Shown here: positions 47,801 to 57,217 of the stretch, in pieces
Layout: the number at the start of each line of letters is the position of its first letter
Numbering within the stretch: the first letter of the stretch is position 1
The notes under the pieces: generated by a model
What the model was told of the DNA's origin: nothing
The model's database searches: none
The model's input: the letters and a program-made list of their open reading frames with translations, nothing else
Position numbers and translations under genes: made by a program
Assembly (NCBI RefSeq): GCF_025370935.1
Contig: NC_133482.1
Span: forward strand, 2,393,606-2,457,605
DNA length: 64,000 bases
Direction of reading: 5' to 3'
From: Choristoneura fumiferana
Lineage: Eukaryota > Arthropoda > Insecta > Lepidoptera > Tortricidae

Positions 47801-50800
47801 TATCTAAGCAACCCCCTAATGGTTTTAAAATACCTATTCAACGATACCCCACACTGCAACATTAGATGAGAAAAAGAAAACGCCCCCACTTTACGTCTAT
47901 GGGAGGTACGCTAAAAAAAAAAAAATTGAAATTTTTATTGAACCATTTTGTCGGTTTAGTTAACATATATATTCGTTCAAAATGACATTGAAAGCAACTA
48001 GAAAATCTAGAGTTGTTAGAAATAGGCGGCGAAACTATAAGGGTTCCGTTTTTGTCATTTTGGCTCCGGAACCCTAAAAACGTATTTATCTTGCTTTCTC
48101 AACTAGCGTACTGAAGGTACTTGAGAAAGCAAGATAAAAATGAACTTATCCGACAAAAAACGACGGAAAAACATTATACTTACATTAGATCTCTATCTAC
48201 ATAGGTACGATCATTGCAAGCTAAATATAATCTTTTACGGGCCTTATCACACTTGCGAGTTACGGACGTGTTGTTAACCCCCGACGCAGAGGGGTGTTAT
48301 AAGTTTGACCGCTATGTGTGTCTGTCTGTGGCACCGTAGCTCTTAAACGGGGGATCTATTTAAAAGCGTTTTTTTCTATTTGGAAGCAGGTTTTCTAGCG
48401 ATGGTTCTTAGATATGTTTCATCAAAATCGGTTCAGTCGTTTTTGAGATATTGAACTTTGAAGTGACAAAGTCGGAAGTTTTCAAACTTTTTGTTGGTTA
48501 GGTTATCTATACAAATAACAGCAGAGCAGGGCTACTCCGAAACTCGAAACTCGAAGTTCGTGTCGTGCGGTCCCTCTCGCTCTCGTATTAAATAGTATAA
48601 GTTTCAGAGGGACCGCACGACACGAACTTCGAGTTTCGAGTTTCGGAGTAGCCCTGCAGTCGCGGCGAACTCGTTCCGTGACCGGTTTCATACAAAATAC
48701 GCTCGCTACTCGCAAGTGTGATAAGGTCCCAGTGGCCGATTTGCAGTCTTGGCTGCTCTAGGCCACAGACCATGTATTAAGTATTAGCCACACTCAGCAT
48801 TGTCATCTCATCATCATAGTAACTTTTTATGTCTCAATGAGGATTTCACAGAGGCGAAATATCGCTAGATGGCGTTAGTATCGTGAGATCCGTTTGACGT
48901 TTGCTTGCGATTGGCTCATTTAGTTATTTTTCATCACACTTGCTCGTAAACAGTGTCGTAACATGCAGGCTACCTTGGTTGCAACCCCCCCAAATAAAAC
49001 CCTCGACCTTAATGTGCTTGTCATGAAACCCGTGGTCGGTAAATGAGTCATTGCGTACTAATTTCATGCCATGAAGCCCAAGTCGGTAAATGAGTTTCTT
49101 ACTGCATGACGTCACAGTGTAAAGACTTTGATGACGGAGGGAGCTTGCGCTGCCAAGAGCGCAGTCAGCGGTGTCGGCAATTTTTGAAACAATATTAGTT
49201 TTTCTTTTACAAATATACAATTTTACTCGCAAATGTGATGAAAAAACTTATATGTCGCACGGGCGGTACTAGAATTACGAACATCGACTCATTAAAGCCC
49301 TCAGTCTTTGACTTCGGGCTTCTAATAGACTCTCGTTCGTAATTACTTATTTACCGCCCTTAAGACACAATGTACTATAACCAATCACGAGCAAACGTCA
49401 AACAGACCTCACTAAACCATCTAGCGATATTTCACCTCTGTGAAAACCCGCATTGGCCACCCCTAATATCTGGCCACCCTAGGCCCGGGACTACTGGGCC
49501 TTAGGGCAAATCCGCCACTGTAAAGCCGAGTTTAGACTTGCAAGAAAAATCGTGCAAGTTGAATTACATTGCGAGGCCGCACAGCCAACGAGTTTATATA
49601 CGTAGTGGTCAATCGAACGCCGCAATGTAATGCAACCGGCACGATTTATCTTGCAAATCTAAACTCGGCTTAAGGGCCTAAAAATAGTGACACGGTTTTC
49701 CTGCGATCCGCAGATACACGCCCCAGAAGATCGACATCGATTTCAAGCTGCAGCCGTTCGTGCCGGAGTACGTCCCGGCGGTGGGCGACATCGACGCGTT
49801 CCTCAAGGTGGCCACGCCGGCGCGCAACGTGCGCGGCGAGCCGCTCGGCGAACCGTTGCTCGAGCACATCGACAACTTGGGTGCGTGAACACGCCACATC
49901 TGTATAAATAAAAATGAATCGTAAAATGTGTTGCTAAGCGCAAAACTCGGGAACTACTGCTCCGATTTCGTTAATTCTTTTTTTGTTGTGTTGGTTACTG
50001 TCAGGAGAAGGTTTTTATGGAAGAAAATACAGAAAAAATACAACGGGAGCGAAGCCGCGGGCAACAGCTAGTTTTACATAAAAACACATAAAGTTGGAAA
50101 ACCCCCGACTTTGTCACTTCAAAGGTCAATATTTAAAAAACTGATGAAGCGATTTTGATGAAACATGTGTCAGAACCATCGCTAGAAAACCTGATTGCAA
50201 ATAAAAAAACCGCATTCAAATCGGTCCACCCGTTTTAGGGCTACGGTGCCACAGACACACATAGCGGCCAAACTTATAACACTCCTCTTTGCGTCGGGGG
50301 TTAAAAACGTAAAAGAATGAGATAAAATCGGCGGAACTCTCTCCTAAGTATATTTATGACAAATCGCGGGTTCTGATATTATTAACCTTATCTACGAGTA
50401 TCTACGTTTTACAATCTGTGGGTCGCGACTCTCTATAGGTGGTAGCGGATCAGAATAAGAATCAGAAAAAATGTTTATTGTAGAACATAGGTAGCGAATG
50501 GCCCTTAAGGGGGTTGCAGTATCTTTAAAATACTCTCACCGTTATTGTGTATGATTATTCAACGTTTGTATTGTCAACGTAAAATAACACAAGTAACTGT
50601 AAGTGGAGATAAGCAGGGGGTCACCAAATACTTATCTTTCAAACCCAGAGGGGTCGCGTCCTGAAAAAGTTTGATAAACACTGATCTACTTACTCGTAGT
50701 GTAACGAAGTTATTGAAATGTATAATGCTGCTTCGAAATAACGATATGTCTGATGAGGACTGAGGTACAACGCCATGCTCCTTTAATACTTGATCCCTTG

Positions 50801-53800
50801 CATACGCCATTGCCGCCATAATGGGTCGCATTAGGCTTGTTTCACACGTACCACAACCACACGACAACAACAACCACACCACGTGGTCGGGCGCATATTT
50901 TGTATTGAAAATGAATAGTGCAATTCACACGAACCACATTTTGCCGTCATTATCGACCGCGTGTGCGATACGACCACATCGCAACCACAACGTAACCACA
51001 TCGCAACGGCAACGCAACCACCGGCGGCACCGCAGCGGCCGGCCGGCCACATCGCAACCACGCGCCTGCGCTCTCCTCTCCCCCTTCATTCATTACGACG
51101 TCTTCTTCTTACTAATAAAAGCCATAACAAGGATAGCAACACCAATGTTTCCTGTTCGAATTCCATGAGTACGCTTAGTCAAGTCAAGGCGTGTTTCCTC
51201 TACAAAAGCCGGAATATATAACTGCGTCTGCACACGACCATCACACGACGGAACCACATCACAACCACATTTTGTAGGCACCACAACCTTATTCGTAGAC
51301 CACAACGCAACTGCAAAATGCCGCAGCGACACTATTCACACGTAACCACATCGCAACTACTAGCGACAACCACATTTTGTAGGCACCACAACGCAACTGC
51401 AAAATGCCGTAGCGACACTATTCACACGTAACCACATCGCAATTACTAGCGACAACCACATTTTGTAGGCACCACAACGCAACTGCAAATGCTGCAGCAA
51501 CACTATTCACACGTAACCACATCGCAACTACTAGCGACAACCACATTTTGTAGGCACCACAACGCAACTGCAAAATGCCGCAGCGACACTATTCACACGT
51601 AACCACATCGCAACTACTAGCGACAACCACATTTTGTAGGCACCACAACGCAACTGCAAAATGCCGCAGCGACACTATTCACACGTAACCACATCGCAAC
51701 TACTAGCGACAACCACATTTTGTAGGCACCACAACGCAACTGCAAAATGCCGCAGCGACACTATTCACACGTAACCACATCGCAACTACTAGCGACAACC
51801 ACATTTTGTAGGCACCACAACGCAACTGCAAAATGCCGCAGCGACACTATTCACACGTAACCACATCGCAATTACTAGCGACAACCACATTTTGTAGGCA
51901 CCACAACGCAACTGCAAAATGCTGCAGCGACACTATTCACACGTAACCACATCGCAACTACTAGCGACAACCACATTTTGTAGGCACCACAACGCAACTG
52001 CAAAATGCCGCAGCGACACTATTCACACGTAACCACAGCTTGACCGCATTTTTACGCTGCGACGTGGTGTGGTTGTGGTACGTGTGAAACAACCCTTAGG
52101 GGCCAAAATCCAGTAAGTTAACAGTCTGGCCCTATACTACGAAGTGCAAAATTCGAACTTCGTATCGTGCCGTCCCGCTGACGCTAATATTATTTAATAC
52201 GAGAGTGAGAGAGACGGTACGATACGAACTTTGAATTTTGTAGTAGCCCCCTAGATATTGGTGCCGGTGACTGTAAAGCCGAGTTTAGACTTGCAAGAAA
52301 AATCGTGCAAGTTGCATTACATTGCGGCGCTCGATTGACCACTACAAACTCGTTGGCTTTACGGCCTAGCAATGTAATGCAACTTGCAAGGTTTTTCTTG
52401 CAAGTCTAAACTCGGCTTAAGACGGCGTTGCGAGCGATTTGGCAACCGTGCCGTTCACTGAACCGAGGTAGGGTGGTAATGTTGCGGTGGTTCCAGGTCT
52501 GTCGGTGCTGGACGAGCCGGCGGCGGAGCAGAGCGAGTCGGCGCTGCTGCATCTGCAGCTGCGGGCTCTGTCCAAGTCCAGCAGCGCCAAGCCCACCGTG
52601 GTCACTACTTATTGAACTACCGTCACTTTTAAGAAAGCTCGGCTCGTACCTCATAATCATTATACTTATACCAAGCAGGTGGTAGGTCCTTGTGCAAGGT
52701 CCGCCCGGATTGCTACCACCATCTTGCTCGCTAATCCTGCCGTGAAGCAGCAGTGCTTGCACTGTTGTGTTTCGGCGTGGAGAGTAAGACAGCCGGTGAA
52801 ATTACTGGCACGTGAGGTATCCCATCTTAGGCCTCTAGGTTGGCAACGCGTCTGCAATACCCCTGGTGTTGCAGATGTTTATGGGCGGTGGTGATCTCTT
52901 ACCATCAGGAGACCCACTTGCACGTTTGCCACAAAGTCGAATAAAGAAAAATTTAGCAAAACCGATTAAACACATTAAACTACCAGGATAACTCACGTCT
53001 TAAATCGAGTTTAGCCCGACATGTTGCGGGCTAATCCGTAGCCCTTAGGAGCAATGCGACTCGGCGGCTACAACATGCCGGGCTTAACTCGATTTAAGAC
53101 GTGAGTTAACCGGGTCAATATATTTAATATGAGCTGAACCGATATAGATGAAATTATGTACGGTATACAGATAGTTTGAGTCCCGGGGAAGGACATAGCA
53201 CTGGGTGAGTGCAACAGCGGCACAAGTAAAAATATTAAAATAACTACTAATAAACTGTTACAATACAATACAGTCCATTATTAATTGTTTTTATATTTTG
53301 ACTTATGCCACTCTTGCACTCTAGGATAGTTTTATCCCGAAATATTGCATAGTTCCCGCGGAATAGCGAGAAACAAATTCTAAGCGGGTGGAGTCGCTAG
53401 CCGCGACAACAGCTAGTAGGTAGGGTATTAGTAGGGTAGGGTATTGTATAGGCTAGGGTAGTGTAGGGTAGGGCTAATTCGCTGTTGAATATGATTTCTT
53501 TTGTGTTCCAGTTGACGAAAAAGATCGAGGACGCTGAGAAAAACGGCAAAGCGATCGAGCGCTGGATCCGCGACGTCAGCGAACTGCACCGCGCCAAGCC
53601 GCCGCCCACCGTCGCCTACACGCGGTCAGCCCCCCCAAATCCCCCTATTCTAAATCAAACAATCGGCAATATCAGTGTACTCGCCTATATACTCGTAACA
53701 CTAGTGTTTACCATTGAAATAGGGCATATAAGGCAAAGCTCTGCGCAGGCGGCGACACTAGCGCAAACCTCCATGGCGTCAGTTCTCTTTATATTTTGTC

Positions 53801-54618
53801 GCCATGCCATGACAGATCATGACCAAAGAGTAATGATATATTTATTAGTAACAAAATAACATGATATTTACTTCGATAGTAACGATAGAGCTATATTTCC
53901 AAAAATTGAAATAATATAAAAAAAATAGATACTAAAAAAACTGTTTTCGGTTTTGTGCTAGTGCTGCACTCTGACGGCAGAAAATTGCAGTAATATTCCC
54001 TATTGGGAATTCCCTAAAATTGTCAAGGAAACTGGCATTGACATAAAAAACCCCATCGAAATCAGTCAATCCGTTTGAGAGCTACAATGCCATAGACAGA
54101 CATTGGCGTGAAACTCATAATTTGCGTTGGAGGAGGATTCTGCGCTTGGGACAGTCGCGCGCCAATCAGCGCATACGCTTGCCACGTGCACCCGCCCCGC
54201 ACATCGCTCACTGGTCCACAAGCGCCTCCCAAGCGTATTAATTTATTTAGTTTTTTTTTTGTTGCTGACAACGTAATCAGATCTCCCACCCCCTTCTGGG
54301 GCTTACGTAATACTTAAATAACCCCTGTACTAAACTCAGTGTTACAATTCCAGTAAAATGCCCGACATCGATACCCTAATGGAAGAATGGCCGGAGTCAG
54401 TAGAAGACAAACTGAACGAGGTCGGTTTCCCTCCAGCCAGCCTGGACTGCTCTCTGGCCCAGTACGTGGACTTAGTCTGCGGTATGTTCGACATCCCTGT
54501 GGCAGGAGACACCTTGAACGACAGGATACAAGCGCTGCATTTGCTGTTCAGCCTGTACTCCGCTGTGAAGAACTCGCAGCTGTATGCTGACAGGCAGAAG
54601 GAGGAGAATAGCGCTTAA
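41884..54618 (+). CDS. IFT46: Intraflagellar transport protein 46, 411 aa, seven exons
   Basis: Exons 41884-42180, 42285-42414, 45215-45374, 49714-49880, 52497-52600, 53512-53624 and 54354-54618 sum to 1236 nt with all junctions in phase. The first 160 residues are acidic and Ser-rich (SPSSSSDEEVV, FDSESESDSDPENDKF) and low in similarity, as usual for IFT46. The conserved core follows: YDPKQFQDLKVPADLENIFQ, YTPQKIDIDFKLQPFVPEYV, PAVGDIDAFLKV, LSVLDEPAAEQSESALL, IEDAEKNGKAIERWI, SELHRAKPPPTVAYTR, MPDIDTLMEEWPE, ASLDCSLAQYVDLVCGMFDI and IQALHLLFSLYSAVKNSQ. IFT46 is an IFT-B complex subunit needed to build cilia; in insects this means sensory neurons and sperm. Donor GTCACT (52601) is weak but required by phase. 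The large introns are packed with transposons. Confidence 0.95.
42711..43625 (+). repeat. Dispersed repeat, forward copy, in IFT46 intron 2
   Basis: Starts GTTTTTAGGGTTCCGGAGCC and ends GTTCGACACGCTCTTGGCCG. A shorter inverted copy lies at 47458-48080 in the next intron. It resembles the widespread lepidopteran repeat with 'GGGTTCCGTA…' ends, also seen near 11245 and 20938. No protein was recognised. The family is unassigned. Confidence 0.65.
43626..45214. other. Rest of IFT46 intron 2
   Basis: Holds an inverted-repeat piece at 44071-44183 (GGTCACCAGCA… to …TGCTGGTGACTG) and AT-rich sequence with repeated TTCCTAAA/CGAAAATC units around 44870-45040, similar in style to the fold-back element at 9681. 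No exon was seen. Confidence 0.4.
44071..44183. mobile_element. Small MITE, GGTCACCAGCA arms
   Basis: ACGGTCACCAGCATTAATAT on the left pairs imperfectly with ATATGGTGCTGGTGACTGT on the right. Inner bases are less well paired. Confidence 0.5.
45462..45675 (+). mobile_element. tRNA-derived SINE in IFT46 intron 3
   Basis: Starts GACGACCGGATGGCCAAGTG, then GTTAGAGAATCGATCCCCG (A box, with a deletion running into the B-box region) and GACCGGGGCAGATG. The body has TGTTTATCCGTTGCCTAGTA and TTGGGACTAGGTCGATTGGT, then a T/A-rich tail. This is a typical lepidopteran SINE body. Confidence 0.75.
45676..47457. other. IFT46 intron 3, repeat fragments
   Basis: Contains GC-rich shreds such as GGGGCGGCCTTAGTGGGTGG (45953) and CTCCCCCCCTCGGACCGCG (46793), probably decayed hAT-like ends. 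No exon or intact element was resolved. Confidence 0.35.
47458..48080 (-). repeat. Dispersed repeat, inverted copy, in IFT46 intron 3
   Basis: Reverse-oriented relative of 42711-43625: starts AAACCAGCCAAGAGCGTGTC and ends GGCTCCGGAACCCTAAAAAC. The two copies face each other across exon 45215-45374. Smaller than its partner through internal deletions. Confidence 0.65.
48278..48495 (+). repeat. Dispersed repeat 'TTAACCCCCGACGCA'
   Basis: TTAACCCCCGACGCAGAGGG, then GTTTGACCGCTATGTGTGTC and TCTGTGGCACCGTAGCTC. Further copies lie at 50098-50305 (-) and 62797-62908 (-). Family not named; it is a frequent lepidopteran repeat with no coding capacity. Confidence 0.6.
48528..48655. mobile_element. 128-bp near-perfect palindromic MITE
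   Basis: Left arm AGGGCTACTCCGAAACTCGA continues through TTCGTGTCGTGCGGTCCCTC; the right arm is its inverse (GAGGGACCGCACGACACGAA … TCGGAGTAGCCCT). Arms of about 55 bp surround a short AT core. A diverged relative is at 52128-52250. Confidence 0.75.
48838..49450. mobile_element. ~610-bp element with ~70-bp inverted ends
   Basis: Left end TTTCACAGAGGCGAAATATC, CGCTAGATGGCGTTAG and CGTTTGACGTTTGC; right end reads as the inverse (GCAAACGTCAAACAG … CCATCTAGCGATATTTCACC). Related ends occur at about 240-320 and 58700-59085. No transposase. Confidence 0.65.
49524..49670. mobile_element. MITE, TIR AGCCGAGTTTAGACTTGCAA, TAA TSD (copy A)
   Basis: TAA at 49521-49523 and 49671-49673. Ends AGCCGAGTTTAGACTTGCAA and its complement (AAATCTAAACTCGGCT). 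It ends 43 bp before IFT46 exon 4. Copies B and C are at 52277 and 56740. Confidence 0.82.
49905..50073 (+). mobile_element. RTE-type LINE tail fragment
   Basis: Ends GAAGCCGCGGGCAACAGCTA, the standard 3' end, with GCTCCGATTTCGTTAATTC upstream. Located just after IFT46 exon 4. Confidence 0.65.
50098..50305 (-). repeat. Dispersed repeat 'TTAACCCCCGACGCA', inverted copy
   Basis: Ends TTTGCGTCGGGGGTTAA, with GGTGCCACAGACACACATAG inside. Reverse-oriented relative of 48278-48495. Confidence 0.6.
50834..52095. mobile_element. 1.26-kb PIF/Harbinger-type element filled by a minisatellite
   Basis: TTA at 50831-50833 and 52096-52098. Terminal inverted repeats of 29 bp differ at one base (GG(C/G)TTGTTTCACACGTACC then ACAACCACAC). 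A 3-bp TTA duplication and a GG start fit PIF/Harbinger. There is no transposase; much of the interior is the 86-bp tandem array at 51251-52040, itself built from CCACAA/CGCAAC units like those of the ends. It lies in IFT46 intron 4. Confidence 0.82.
51251..52040. repeat. Minisatellite, ~86-bp unit, about nine copies
   Basis: The anchor CGTAACCACA recurs at 51341, 51427, 51512, 51598, 51684, 51770, 51856, 51942 and 52028, steps of 86 bp (one of 85). Units contain ACTAGCGACAACCACATTTT and GTAGGCACCACAACGCAACT and differ by a few bases. The array is confined within the inverted-repeat element. A degenerate preface starts near 51231. Confidence 0.95.
52128..52250. mobile_element. MITE related to 48528
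   Basis: GGCCCTATACTACGAAGTGC and TTCGTATCGTGCCGTC on the left pair with GACGGTACGATACGAA and TTGTAGTAGCCCC on the right. More diverged arms than 48528-48655. Confidence 0.6.
52277..52417. mobile_element. MITE, TIR AGCCGAGTTTAGACTTGCAA, TAA TSD (copy B)
   Basis: TAA at 52274-52276 and 52418-52420, with arms AGCCGAGTTTAGACTTGCAA and TTGCAAGTCTAAACTCGGCT. It ends 79 bp before IFT46 exon 5. Confidence 0.85.
52675..52950 (+). mobile_element. Short retroelement (SINE-like) with LINE-type 3' tail
   Basis: Begins GCAGGTGGTAGGTCCTTGTG and ends TCTTACCATCAGGAGACCCA, TTGCACGTTTGCCAC, then AATAAAGAAAAA. A nearly full-length sister is at 62378-62655 and a fragment at 57105-57217. The tail motif is shared with the LINE at 27190-27665. 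Confidence 0.7.
52989..53108. mobile_element. ~118-bp palindromic MITE, ACTCACGTCTTAAATCGAG
   Basis: TAACTCACGTCTTAAATCGA on the left and TCGATTTAAGACGTGAGTTA on the right. The arms extend through GCCC(G/A)(A/G)CATGTTG. Located in IFT46 intron 5. Confidence 0.75.
53117..53480 (+). mobile_element. RTE-type tail followed by a (GTAGGGTA)n tract
   Basis: AGCTGAACCGATATAGATGA, CAGATAGTTTGAGTCCCGGG, then CCGCGACAACAGCTAGTAGG. It runs into GTAGGGTATTAGTAGGGTAG repeats up to about 53475, 37 bp before IFT46 exon 6. The same order is seen at 62925-63575. Confidence 0.65.
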
Positions 54619-55585
54619 TGTTAAGGATAATAAAAATGTTGGTTTGGATGGATTGTTTTAGTTGAGAATGGGTTTACTTTACAAACAGTTAGATAATCTG
54701 AAATTAAAAATTGGACGTGTTATTTTTTTGGTTTACTAATGTTTCGGCGAATAACGTTTGGCAACCTGTTTCATTTCGCAACTCTTCATTTCCCAACCGT
54801 TTAATATTTCTGAAACAGTGAATATTTCAGATTTTTTATAAAACTAACCTAACCTAACCTAAAGGGTTCTACAAGATGGCTCTGAAATAAATCCTGAAAT
54901 ATTTACCGTTTTAGAGTTTGCGAAATGAAACAGGTTGCCAAACGTTACGTTGCGAAAAGGCAGAGTACTCGTATTTTTCTATTGTCAATTAGACAAAAAA
55001 TAAAGAAGATCAAGATAAAGTTCCCATTTCCGAACTGACGCGCTTCAGGCTTTATAAAAAAAATCAGAATACGCATTCACTGCCACCGACGCACATATGC
55101 ATTTTTGGAACTTCGCCCAGTGCCGCTGTCATAATTATTCATACATTTTGAACGCACATGTGCGTCGGTGGTACCTGTGGAAGTCAGGTGGTAGTAAATG
55201 CGTTAATATATCGCTCCAGCTCCGTTAGACATTCGGATGAATGGGCGGATTTTGCTCCGGACAAAATATACTGAGCGGCAAAAAATCTGCCGTCAATTGT
55301 ATGTAGTAATAGGTAATTATTTTGTATGTAGAGTGGGCCAAATTTTGTGCCGCTCGGTATATTTTTACTTGAGATAGATTAGAGATGTCTTGCTGTTTTG
55401 TTCTCAATTGAAACAATATCGTACTTTGGCAATTAAGTTTATTTTCCAATTTCGTTACAATGATCTAAATAAAAATATACACTTTATTCTTTATTAATAC
55501 TAGCATTCTTTTCCGAATCGCGCAATCTAAACACTTTGTTAAATAACATTTATTAATTAGACCTTCTTTTGCTACATCAGACCAG
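54619..55585. other. IFT46 3' flank
   Basis: AATAAA at 54629-54634 is only 11 nt past the stop, so a very short 3' UTR is possible. A fold-back repeat at 54740-54960 and an inverted pair around 55262-55370 (TATACTGAGCGGCA… and …TGCCGCTCGGTATA) follow. CCTAACCTAACCTAA occurs at 54847. No gene seen. Confidence 0.45.
54740..54960. mobile_element. ~220-bp fold-back element
   Basis: CGGCGAATAACGTTTGGCAA then CCTGTTTCATTTCGCAA at the left pair with TTGCGAAATGAAACAGG and TTGCCAAACGTTACG at the right. Its style (short motifs such as TTCTGAAA and CCTGAAATA repeated within arms) resembles the polymorphic element at 9681. Confidence 0.6.
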
Positions 55586-56122
55586 AGGCAGTATTGCCTA
55601 ACGTTTCTGATGCTCGCGATCGCAATCAAATGACAGATTTCGCAAACAAAAACTGTCATTTGATTGCAATGAGGGCTATCGTTTTTTGTCTCACTAGATG
55701 GCGCACTGTTGCGTGAGGTTTTTAAGTATGGCTTTCAAAGTCTGTTATTACGGGCGTGAAACAAAGTTTAGATTAAAATCATATTTAATACACCTTAAAA
55801 CCGTACCATAAAAATATCGAGCATGCCACAGTGTTGCATAGTCCCGTTTTGTTCGGAAAAAAGGAAGACAAAGGTTTCTGAAAGACAAAACTGTCTCAAA
55901 ACACAGACATTCATTGCCCCGAAACGTATATTGCCATAATTAATTTCGATATTGCAAAATATTCATAAAATTATTTATAATTATAAATAAACCCGCGTAG
56001 CTCACCCAAAAACTATGAGATTTGATATTTCGAAGACCTCACGCTACACTAGCGCCTCTAGCGGCGAATTCATTCGCGATAGCCCTCATTGCGAACGCCA
56101 GAAACGTTAGACAATACGGCCT
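55586..56122. mobile_element. Inverted-repeat element interrupted by another MITE
   Basis: AGGCAGTATTGCCTAACGTT on the left and AACGTTAGACAATACGGCCT on the right are the outer arms. Between them sits the complete element 55669-56089. An uninterrupted relative of the right half is at about 532-588 (GATCGCGAACGCCAG…). Confidence 0.65.
55669..56089 (-). mobile_element. 421-bp MITE, TIR ATGAGGGCTATCG (second copy)
   Basis: Inverted relative to 2760-3184 and nearly identical along its length, with the same ends ATGAGGGCTATCG and CGATAGCCCTCAT. The high similarity implies fairly recent movement. Nested in the element at 55586-56122. Confidence 0.82.
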
Positions 56123-56739
56123 AAGTTAAATGATACCGATCCGAATGAACTAGCAATAATAAATCCGAAACAAGAGATGATAAATAAATTCAGCAGTCAC
56201 ATCGACTAGATAAAACCACATTTTAACTATCACAATCAGCAAAAACAAAAGAGTACAGTCACGATCGTTAATTTGGGACGCACTTAAGATCGAATATCTG
56301 TCATTTTGTATGACATTTCAAAGGACTTTTTCACGAAATGGGTCCCAAATTGCTCCCAATATTGGCTGGACGATACGATCGAAATTCTATCTCACTCTCA
56401 CGACCCGGCTGTCTACTATTGACTAAGAGGTACGTGTACCCGTGGTCCAACTAATTTGTGCAATCCGGAAATATTATATTTATATTTATTTATATAAATA
56501 TAATATTTTAATACAAAAATAGGTTAGGTTAGTTAGGTAACTTCAGTTGCCCGAAGGGCCTTCAGTTACCCAGAAAGAGGAGCTCCGCCCTTCGTCGACA
56601 AGCAGTTGGACAAACTATAGTTGGACCTCGGGTACGTCACGTTAATAAGACCAAAGAGAAGAATAACAGGATGATAAAATAGTAACAAGGATCTGAAGGA
56701 TGCCACCACGTACGATACGATCATCTACATTGTTCCTAA

Positions 56740-56852
56740 AGCCGAGTTTATACTTGCAAGAAAAATTGTTTGACCACCACAAACTCGTTGGCTTTACGGC
56801 CTCGCAATGTAATGCAATTTGCACGATTTTTCTTGCAAGTCTAAACCCGGCT
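56740..56852. mobile_element. MITE, TIR AGCCGAGTTTA (copy C)
   Basis: AGCCGAGTTTATACTTGCAA and TTGCAAGTCTAAACCCGGCT. TAA precedes it at 56737. An internal deletion shortens it compared with copies A and B. Confidence 0.75.
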
Positions 56853-57104
56853 TTAGGGTTTCCCCACATCTATCGACACGGAATTGGCAAAAGCCGATAG
56901 AAAAAAAAACCCTTATGTCCACGCGATAATAGCTAAAAAGGCATGGTTCGGCTCGGATCGTCCGACGCGTCGACGTCTTTTTCGCTCTTATTGCGTAGAT
57001 AGATATAGCTTTTTTCTATCAGATATTACCGTGCCTATTCCACGTCGATAGTTGTGGGTAGACCTTAAGAAAACTAAGATGTTACGAATACTATTAAAAA
57101 AAAA

Positions 57105-57217
57105 ATACTGACACTTGAGGTATCCCATCTTATGCCTCTAGGTTGGCAACGCATCTGAAATACCCCTGGTGTTGCAGATGTTTATGGGCGGTGGTGATCT
57201 CTTACCATCAGGAGTGT
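57105..57217 (+). mobile_element. SINE-like 3' fragment
   Basis: CTGACACTTGAGGTATCCCA, GGTTGGCAACGCATCTG and TCTTACCATCAGGAG match the 3' half of 52675-52950. Truncated at both ends. Confidence 0.65.

Noticed and set aside
51251..52040. CRISPR-like regularly spaced repeats
   Set aside because: The repeats are contiguous 86-bp units without unique spacers, in an insect intron, and enclosed by transposon ends. It is a minisatellite.
54847..54862. Insect telomeric repeat (CCTAA)n
   Set aside because: Only three units of CCTAA, and similar GGTTAGGTTAG runs are scattered in the window. It is too short and not terminal.
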